Origin: Desulfurococcales archaeon ex4484_217_1
GTDB taxonomy: Archaea; Thermoproteota; Thermoprotei_A; EX4484-217-1
Length of the DNA: 11,593 nt
Direction of reading: 5' to 3'
Assembly (NCBI GenBank): GCA_002254745.1
Contig: NJED01000035.1
Coordinates: forward strand, 1-11,593
The translations under genes were made by a program, and so were the position numbers. The notes below the pieces were generated by a model that saw nothing but the letters and a program-made list of their open reading frames with translations, ran no database searches and was not told the DNA's origin. Positions 6,696 to 11,593 of this stretch are shown piece by piece. Within the stretch, counting starts at the first letter, position 1, and every line of letters starts with the position of its first letter.

Positions 6696-8932
6696 TCACT
6701 ATCAGGATCCGTGCCAACAAGTATTTCATCAACTTGCGCAGCTAAATGTCTTAAAGCTTTAATTACTGGTTTACTTTCAATAAGTACTCTACCTCCGCAG
6801 TAAGGACAGGTGTTTTCCTCTTCAGAAACGTCTCTTCCACACCTAATACACTTCTTGATAGGCTTATATACAGGTTGAAATACTTTATTTACAACATTCA
6901 CGCCGAAAAGACCTTCATCACTTACAAGGTCTAGTATGTGCCCGCCCGTAGCCGTTATTACCATTAACCTGTTTTCAGTCAGTACTTCAAATGTCTGAAG
7001 TGTTCCCACCGTTTTTCTTGTCGGTCTTCCGAAAAGCCTTGCTATTGTTCTTGCCTTATTAGGGGACTCTACTATGAAAAGTGTTGTCTTCATTAATTCT
7101 CTTTCCTTTGTCTTAAGCTTACCCTCTAAGGCAAGTCTAACTTTTCTCCTATCCTCATCTACTTCTTTCATAAGTTTATCGATATTTACTTCCTCATACT
7201 TCCTGAATTCAACTGTTTCAAGAAGCCATTTAAGATCTCTTATGAGAGCATTAAAGGCTTTTACCTCGTCAATAACTAGTACGCTTACTCCCTTAGTTAT
7301 TCCTCCAACGTACAGTCTGCTTGTTCTACCGCTAGCCTGTATGTATGCTGTAGCATCCGGTATTATGAAGAAGTATTCACCAGCTTTCTCTCCAAAGGTT
7401 ATTGTTTCGCTCCTTCTAAGTCTTTCTCTAACTTCTTCATCCTTGATTACTTTGATTAAGAAGTTAAGCGAATCTTCAGCTACTTTCCTTACAAACTCGG
7501 GGAACCCTGTAAGCGTTTTACCTGTTTTTAATGCTTCTCTAACTGCTTCTAAAGTGTCTCTTGTAGCAAGCCTTACCTTTATTAAGCCGCCAAGAACCCT
7601 ATCGAACTCGTACGGGTATTTCTCATATACTGCATCTCTGATTTCATTTAACAGTATTAACCATCTGCTAGGATGAAACTCTTCAAAACTAATTCTTAGT
7701 CTAAACTTAGGCACTCCCGTGAAGACAGCATACCTTACTCTTTCAGGTAAATCTATCCCTCTAGTTAAAGGACTCCTATAGGAGGCTATGCCTACAAGAA
7801 CGTCAACATCTCCCACTATGAACTTTTCAAACAATCTCCTTCTTGTTCCAAGATATGCTTCAGCATTAACACCGTGTTGCTTTAGAACATCTGTTATTTT
7901 CCTAACGTATTCTGCTCCCTTATCCATAGGTACGAAAACTAGTCCTCCAGTACCTAGCTTCTTAACGATATCAACTATGGTTTTTTCGAAGAGTTCCTTA
8001 GGGGGTTTAACATACATGTCAACGATGTTCCTACCAACTTCAACTTTCCCTCCCACGGTGAAGCCGAAAAGCGCGTTAAGTACGCGTACTCTCTTTGTTC
8101 TCCTAGCTGTTTGTGTAGCTCCGCTCACTATTACTTGGCCCTTAACTTTAAGTCTAACATCGGTTTTCAACTTAGCTGCTTCACTTACTAATTGTCTTGC
8201 TCTTTCAGGATCCTCTTTTGCTAGTTTCCTAGCTTCACTTTCCATTTTCTGCGCTTTCTCGATTAGAGCCACTTCCTCCGATGTAACATTAAGCATTTTG
8301 AGTACTACATCTACGCTTTTACTTCTTCTAAGAAAACTATCAACATCATCTATGAAAGCAACGTTTATTGGTTGCTGCAATTCTTCCTTCTTCATTAAGC
8401 TTATGGGTGTAGTAATTATTATTGAAGAGTCAATTACATTTTCTAACTCTAGTCGCTTCTGCCTATCTGTAAGTAGGCTGTGATATGCGGATACAAGCAC
8501 ATCATTGTAGCCAAGCTTCGATCTTAACTCTAAAACTTTCTGATGAACCTGATGTGCTAGGAGGCTTGTAGGGAGCATTATTAAAATTCTCTGACCCCTA
8601 TCAGCAGCATATAAGCTTAGAATTATCTGCATTGTTGTCTTACCGCTACCTGTAGGGGCAACCATGGCAAAACTTTCTTTATTAAGAAATCTCCTAGCCC
8701 ATAATCTTTGAAGACCCCACATACGGGAGCCTATAGCTCTAATAAAAAGTTCATCTATTTCTCTGACGCCTTTCTCTACTTCCCAAACTTTAGCTAGTTC
8801 GCCACGGATCCGTGGGAACTTATCTTCTAAACGAGGTAAACATTTCTCACAAGGCAGACCTAACTCGAGTCTCTCAGAAGAGATAGGTCCACCGCAGTTT
8901 GGGCAGAGATCCCTAAATATCGCTGTTATCAT
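6668..8932 (-). CDS. rgy: Reverse gyrase, N-terminal helicase and TOPRIM part (frame broken)
   Basis: Reverse gyrase uses ATP to introduce positive supercoils and is found in practically all hyperthermophiles. This 754-residue part starts with a zinc finger (Cys10, 13, 28, 31), then a helicase module with Walker A APTGSGKT (92-99), DDVD box (195-198), GATQT switch region and an ATAYIQASGRTSRLYVGG motif VI. The topoisomerase domain begins near 616 with FIVESPNKA (Glu622), a second zinc finger (Cys695, 698, 709, 712) and GTDPDSEG (Asp742, Asp744, Glu746), the TOPRIM acidic triad. Right after this the reading ends as SIRTFGE-stop, and the sequence continues in another frame after a missing block of about 13-15 residues. 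ATG 8932 is preceded by GGGGT and a TATA box 56 bases upstream. Both parts together approach normal length (about 1,200 residues). Confidence 0.9.
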   Translation of the reverse strand: MITAIFRDLCPNCGGPISSERLELGLPCEKCLPRLEDKFPRIRGELAKVWEVEKGVREIDELFIRAIGSRMWGLQRLWARRFLNKESFAMVAPTGSGKTTMQIILSLYAADRGQRILIMLPTSLLAHQVHQKVLELRSKLGYNDVLVSAYHSLLTDRQKRLELENVIDSSIIITTPISLMKKEELQQPINVAFIDDVDSFLRRSKSVDVVLKMLNVTSEEVALIEKAQKMESEARKLAKEDPERARQLVSEAAKLKTDVRLKVKGQVIVSGATQTARRTKRVRVLNALFGFTVGGKVEVGRNIVDMYVKPPKELFEKTIVDIVKKLGTGGLVFVPMDKGAEYVRKITDVLKQHGVNAEAYLGTRRRLFEKFIVGDVDVLVGIASYRSPLTRGIDLPERVRYAVFTGVPKFRLRISFEEFHPSRWLILLNEIRDAVYEKYPYEFDRVLGGLIKVRLATRDTLEAVREALKTGKTLTGFPEFVRKVAEDSLNFLIKVIKDEEVRERLRRSETITFGEKAGEYFFIIPDATAYIQASGRTSRLYVGGITKGVSVLVIDEVKAFNALIRDLKWLLETVEFRKYEEVNIDKLMKEVDEDRRKVRLALEGKLKTKERELMKTTLFIVESPNKARTIARLFGRPTRKTVGTLQTFEVLTENRLMVITATGGHILDLVSDEGLFGVNVVNKVFQPVYKPIKKCIRCGRDVSEEENTCPYCGGRVLIESKPVIKALRHLAAQVDEILVGTDPDSEGSIRTFGE

Positions 8933-8980
8933 CGAGACCCCAACTTCCTTACCCCAATTACCTTAGCTTTAAAGAGGATG

Positions 8981-8988
8981 CTTAAATG
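8981..8988 (-). promoter_or_regulatory. TATA box of reverse gyrase
   Basis: CATTTAAG on the minus strand, beginning 56 bases upstream of the ATG at 8932 and lying just beyond the stop codon of the upstream nuclease gene. It suggests reverse gyrase can be transcribed on its own. Confidence 0.45.
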
Positions 8989-8998
8989 GTTTGCGGTG

Positions 8999-10027
8999 TT
9001 ACGGTAGAGCTATTGCAGGTATTGAGAGTTTTCTCCTAATCTCCCTAGCCAGCATGTAGGCCGATCCCTCCCTAGAAGCATCGGTAATAACGACTTTTGG
9101 CCTAGACCTTTTAACATATTCTAGTAAGTCCTCGAAATCAGCATGATCACTTAAAGCAACTAAATATGTTTTCTCATTAATTTGCCTAAGAGGCTCAGTA
9201 AATTCCCATCCGGAGAGAACTATGTTTACTGCGGAACGGTTACTATACGTTCTTGCTGCGCTTAAATGTGCAAAGAAAACATACCACCCACTCTTAATAA
9301 TTTCATCTGCTTCGAACGATCTGTAATAAAATACTTCTTTAACCTGTAACCCGTGCTTTACAGCTGCTTTGGTAACTCTATACACCTTCCGCGGTGCTAT
9401 AAAAGGAGCATCTATACCTTTAGACCTTAGAATCTCCATAGCTTCCTGTATTTTCCCATGATATCCGAAAACATAGACTGGACCTTTAGCCAAACTTGAC
9501 TTCACAAGGTCAGCGAATAAGTCTTCAACCTCGTACTTGAAAGGCCTTACATGGCTTGGATTACCGTATGTTGCTTCTATAACTAGAAGGTCCGATTCAA
9601 GAATAGGTGTTGAAGGTAATTTAAAGTCTCCAGTATAAACGAGTCTCTGTCCTTCCTCATCTATAACAAGTACCTGAGCAGCACCAATAATATGTTTTGC
9701 TTTATGAAGGGAAACTATGACATCCTTTATTTTAACCTCTTCACCATAATCTAAAATTAAGGTTTTATTTTCAGGAATATCATAGTCTAATGCTTTTAAA
9801 ATATCGTAAGTAGCTTCAGTCATACCTATTAGCGGTGTTTTCCTAATACTCTCTCTTAAACCGCATAAATGATCTTGATGAGCATGAGTAACTATACGTA
9901 AAATAGCCTCATCATCATGGCCATCGCATGCCACTATGTCTTTAAAGACTATTGCAGAATTCTCTGTAATTCTAACCTTCCTAAGCAACTTATTAACTGT
10001 TGCATCGAGCGTTATCGACAATAACAC
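8999..10027 (-). CDS. Metallo-beta-lactamase-fold nuclease (mRNA 3'-end processing / exonuclease-like)
   Basis: A 342-residue metallo-hydrolase with the complete two-metal site: THAHQDH (His48, His50, Asp52, His53), KHIIGAAQ (His112), TGDF (Asp134) and SDHADF (His295). EATYGNP after the TGDF motif corresponds to the acidic motif of beta-CASP nucleases, and residues from about 170 to 290 would form the cap. It most resembles archaeal predicted exonucleases related to mRNA 3'-end processing factors and to Artemis/SNM1, so it probably cuts RNA or DNA ends; the substrate cannot be told. It lacks N-terminal KH domains, unlike aCPSF1. The start is GTG at 10027 with AGGGGG close upstream and a TATA box 57 bases upstream. 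It lies 66 bases upstream of reverse gyrase and diverges from cysS. It looks complete, with none of the deletions of its neighbours. Confidence 0.82.
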   Translation of the reverse strand: MLLSITLDATVNKLLRKVRITENSAIVFKDIVACDGHDDEAILRIVTHAHQDHLCGLRESIRKTPLIGMTEATYDILKALDYDIPENKTLILDYGEEVKIKDVIVSLHKAKHIIGAAQVLVIDEEGQRLVYTGDFKLPSTPILESDLLVIEATYGNPSHVRPFKYEVEDLFADLVKSSLAKGPVYVFGYHGKIQEAMEILRSKGIDAPFIAPRKVYRVTKAAVKHGLQVKEVFYYRSFEADEIIKSGWYVFFAHLSAARTYSNRSAVNIVLSGWEFTEPLRQINEKTYLVALSDHADFEDLLEYVKRSRPKVVITDASREGSAYMLAREIRRKLSIPAIALP

Positions 10028-10076
10028 TTTGCCCCCTAGTCCACTATAGAGACTGTGTGAGATGTTATATTAGCAT

Positions 10077-10084
10077 TAATTTAT
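10077..10084 (-). promoter_or_regulatory. TATA-like element of the nuclease gene
   Basis: ATAAATTA on the minus strand, starting 57 bases before the GTG at 10027, supporting that GTG as start. Confidence 0.4.
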
Positions 10085-10135
10085 CTATTTCTAAAAATGC
10101 TTTTGAAGATATAGTAATTACGTTCAAGCATCAAG

Positions 10136-10143
10136 TTTTTATC
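10136..10143 (+). promoter_or_regulatory. TATA-like element of cysS
   Basis: TTTTTATC starting 57 bases before the ATG at 10193. This spacing supports the ATG rather than the GTG at 10184. Confidence 0.4.
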
Positions 10144-10192
10144 TTTCCTTACATAATGTAGGTTTTTGAGCTAAGTTAAAAACGTGGTCAAC

Positions 10193-11080
10193 ATGGTTTT
10201 AAAAGTAACTAACACGCTAACAGGGAGAAAAGAGGTATTTGAACCCCTAATACCTGGACTAGTTAGAATGTATGTTTGTGGTCCAACACCCTACGATCAC
10301 ACGCATATAGGCCATGCCAGAGCATATATTGTTTTTGACCTTATTAGAAGATACCTTGAACTGAAGGGCTACAGAGTATTCCATGTAATGAACATTACGG
10401 ATATAGATGATAAAATAATTAGAAGGGCAAAGGAACTGAATGTACCGTGGGAAGAGGTTCCTAGGAAGTATACTGAGGAATTCTTAGATATAATAGTTAA
10501 GCTTAACATAAAAATGCCTCATGTAATGCCTAAAGTAACTGAGCACATCGAGGACATTATAGACTTCGTAAGTAAGCTTATGGAGAAAGGATATGCTTAT
10601 GAAAGCCATGGAAGCGTGTACTTTAGTGTAGATAAGTTTGAGGATTATGGTAAGCTTTCTAAAAGAAAACATAGAGACGAGTGGAGGCAGGAAGAAGAGT
10701 TTCTTAAAGAAAAAAGAAAACCATACGATTTTGCACTATGGAAGAGAGCAAAACCCGGAGAACCATGGTGGAATAGCCCATGGGGTCCAGGCAGGCCTGG
10801 ATGGCATATAGAATGCTCTGTTATGAGCAGTAAATACCTAGGGGAACAATTTGACATACACGGCGGAGGCCAAGACCTAATATTTCCTCACCACGAAAAT
10901 GAGATAGCTCAAAGTGAAGCATGCTTTGGAGTAAAGCCTTGGGTAAAATACTGGATTCATGTAGGCTACTTGACAATAAAAGGAGAAAAAATGAGCAAAA
11001 GCCTAGGAAACATAATACCCGTATATGATGTTTTCAAGAAGTATAAGCCCGAAGTTCTCCCTACGTACATAGATTCATAA
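10193..11080 (+). CDS. cysS: Cysteinyl-tRNA synthetase, catalytic part (frame broken)
   Basis: A class I aminoacyl-tRNA synthetase that charges tRNA-Cys with cysteine in the cytoplasm. The catalytic domain is intact: CGPTPYD with zinc ligand Cys29, HIGHAR (38-43), WHIECS with Cys208, FPHHENEIAQS with His233 and Glu237, and KMSKS (266-270). These give the full zinc site that selects cysteine and both ATP-binding signatures. After KYKPEVL the reading ends as PTYIDS-stop, where the family continues into the helical stem and anticodon-binding region; normal length is about 460-480 residues. The C-terminal end of the protein is found downstream in another frame. The ATG at 10193 is preferred to GTG 10184 because it matches the usual N-terminus and the promoter spacing. 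Divergent from the nuclease gene. On its own this product would probably not recognise tRNA-Cys properly. Confidence 0.9.
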   Translation: MVLKVTNTLTGRKEVFEPLIPGLVRMYVCGPTPYDHTHIGHARAYIVFDLIRRYLELKGYRVFHVMNITDIDDKIIRRAKELNVPWEEVPRKYTEEFLDIIVKLNIKMPHVMPKVTEHIEDIIDFVSKLMEKGYAYESHGSVYFSVDKFEDYGKLSKRKHRDEWRQEEEFLKEKRKPYDFALWKRAKPGEPWWNSPWGPGRPGWHIECSVMSSKYLGEQFDIHGGGQDLIFPHHENEIAQSEACFGVKPWVKYWIHVGYLTIKGEKMSKSLGNIIPVYDVFKKYKPEVLPTYIDS

Positions 11081-11373
11081 GCTTTGCCAACAAAATGATA
11101 GAACAGAAACCGGCATTTCCCATAGCACTAAGTATTATGGAGTTCATTAAAGAATTAAACATAATACTTGGTATTCTAGACAAATATTTAATACCAACAA
11201 CGGATGTTGAGAAAAAACTTAACCAAGTAATTGAGACAATAGTTAGAATAAGACATAAGTTTAGAGTGGAAAAAGACTACAAAACATCTGATTGGATAAG
11301 AGCAGAATTAGCCAAGGTTGGTGTAAAACTTTTCGATGCGAAGGATAAGACTACATGGATTATCGAGTACTAA
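11047..11373 (+). pseudogene. cysS: Cysteinyl-tRNA synthetase, detached C-terminal part
   Basis: This open frame encodes the end of CysS: FPIALSIMEFIKELN corresponds to the DFNTPxAL region of the stem domain, and IRHKFRVEKDYKTSDWIRAE followed by LAKVGVKLFDAKDKTTWI is the classic anticodon-domain ending. It lies in a different frame from the catalytic part, with roughly 70-80 residues of stem domain missing in between. The first ATG (11095) has no ribosome site, so it is not likely a separate gene. It is followed after 18 bases by cofD. Confidence 0.75.
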
Positions 11374-11380
11374 TCATTAC

Positions 11381-11384
11381 GGAG
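11381..11384 (+). promoter_or_regulatory. Ribosome binding site of cofD
   Basis: GGAG seven bases upstream of the ATG at 11392. No TATA box is seen at the usual distance, so cofD is likely read from the cysS transcript. Confidence 0.5.
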
Positions 11385-11391
11385 ATACTTC

Positions 11392-11593
11392 ATGATCACT
11401 ATATTAAGTGGTGGTACTGGAACACCAAAACTTATTGAAGGCTTAAGACACTTAGTTAGAGATGAAGAGCTGACTGTTATTGTAAATACAGCAGATGACA
11501 TATGGTGGAATGGCCTCTACGTTTCTCCAGATGTAGATACTGTACTCTACCTGTTTGCAAATATTCTCGATACAGAAAAGTATTGGGGAATAC
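11392..11593 (+). CDS. cofD: 2-phospho-L-lactate transferase CofD (N-terminal part, runs off the window)
   Basis: The first 67 codons encode MITILSGGTGTPKLIEGLR, VIVNTADDIWWNGLYVSPD and VDTVLYLFANILDTEKYWGI, closely matching the N-terminus of CofD. The enzyme transfers the phospholactate (or phosphoenolpyruvate-derived) moiety from the guanylyl-activated precursor to Fo, making F420-0, the step that yields the redox cofactor F420. The glycine-rich SGGTGTPK loop and the acidic AD/DxD-like residues of the substrate pocket are present. The ATG has a GGAG site and follows cysS after 18 bases, suggesting co-transcription. Together with the FrhB-type protein at 3334-4449 it indicates an F420-using organism. 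The rest of the gene lies outside the window. Confidence 0.9.
   Translation, partial: MITILSGGTGTPKLIEGLRHLVRDEELTVIVNTADDIWWNGLYVSPDVDTVLYLFANILDTEKYWGI

Noticed and set aside
6668..6698. Programmed ribosomal frameshifting joining the broken frames of reverse gyrase, CysS or the VTT protein
   Set aside because: No slippery run is visible at the junctions, and frameshifting could not supply the missing conserved blocks.
7074..8483. Long open frames on the plus strand (7074-7676 and 7788-8483) opposite reverse gyrase
   Set aside because: They are low-complexity Ser/Leu/Thr-rich translations antisense to a strongly conserved helicase, with no promoter or ribosome site.
5382..8932. A natural two-gene reverse gyrase as in Nanoarchaeum or Methanopyrus
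   Set aside because: Known splits fall at domain borders and lose nothing. Here the break is inside the topoisomerase domain, conserved residues are missing on both sides, and the second part has no good start.
10028..10183. tRNA or sRNA gene in the divergent nuclease-cysS gap
   Set aside because: No cloverleaf, no C/D or K-turn boxes; only AT-rich promoter-like sequence is seen.
11047..11373. An independent small gene starting at ATG 11095
   Set aside because: The sequence is recognisably the CysS C-terminus, coding similarity begins before the ATG, and no ribosome site precedes it.
1..11593. CRISPR arrays, insertion sequences, inteins, long direct or inverted repeats, defence genes
   Set aside because: None seen on either strand; the gene content is ordinary chromosomal metabolism, translation and DNA topology.

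Overview
The window looks like chromosome from a hyperthermophilic archaeon, most likely of the Thermoproteota (TACK) group. The reasons are an AT-rich genome, TATA/BRE-type promoters, GTG and TTG starts, a reverse gyrase (the hallmark gene of hyperthermophiles), a DUF2192-like protein that I recall mainly from this group, a probable archaeal box C/D guide RNA, and coenzyme F420 genes (CofD and an FrhB-type flavoprotein). I cannot place the lineage more closely from sequence alone.

Layout. 2-1147 (+): class V (alanine-glyoxylate/serine-pyruvate type) aminotransferase. 1127-1604 (-): a DedA/VTT-family membrane protein gene that is internally deleted and frameshifted. About 1731-1794 (+): candidate box C/D sRNA. 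1791-2492 (-): sugar-phosphate nucleotidyltransferase. 2602-3333 (+): four-helix membrane protein of unknown function with an internal repeat. 3334-4449 (-): ferredoxin-FrhB-type F420 oxidoreductase subunit. 4561-5214, probably extending to 5328 (-): DUF2192-like protein with no usual start codon. 5382-8932 (-): reverse gyrase broken into two frames. 8999-10027 (-): metallo-beta-lactamase-fold nuclease. 10193-11373 (+): cysteinyl-tRNA synthetase broken into two frames. 11392-end (+): start of cofD. No gene-free stretch exceeds 300 bases.

Two things stand out. First, three genes (VTT protein, reverse gyrase, CysS) have lost internal blocks of conserved sequence: four missing blocks in all, three of which also shift the frame. 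Neighbouring genes look full length. Loss of CysS and reverse gyrase function in a hyperthermophile would be surprising, so either the assembly has dropped short segments or this genome is eroding. Second, promoter geometry is very regular: in six places a TATA box begins 55-57 bases upstream of the best start codon. That regularity settles several starts and points to an ATA start at 5328 for the DUF2192-like gene, which also has a perfect AGGAGG.

Functional links: CofD makes the F420 precursor (F420-0) and the FrhB-type protein would use F420. CysS and cofD are probably co-transcribed. Reverse gyrase, the nuclease and the DUF2192-like gene lie head to tail on the minus strand but each appears to have its own promoter.
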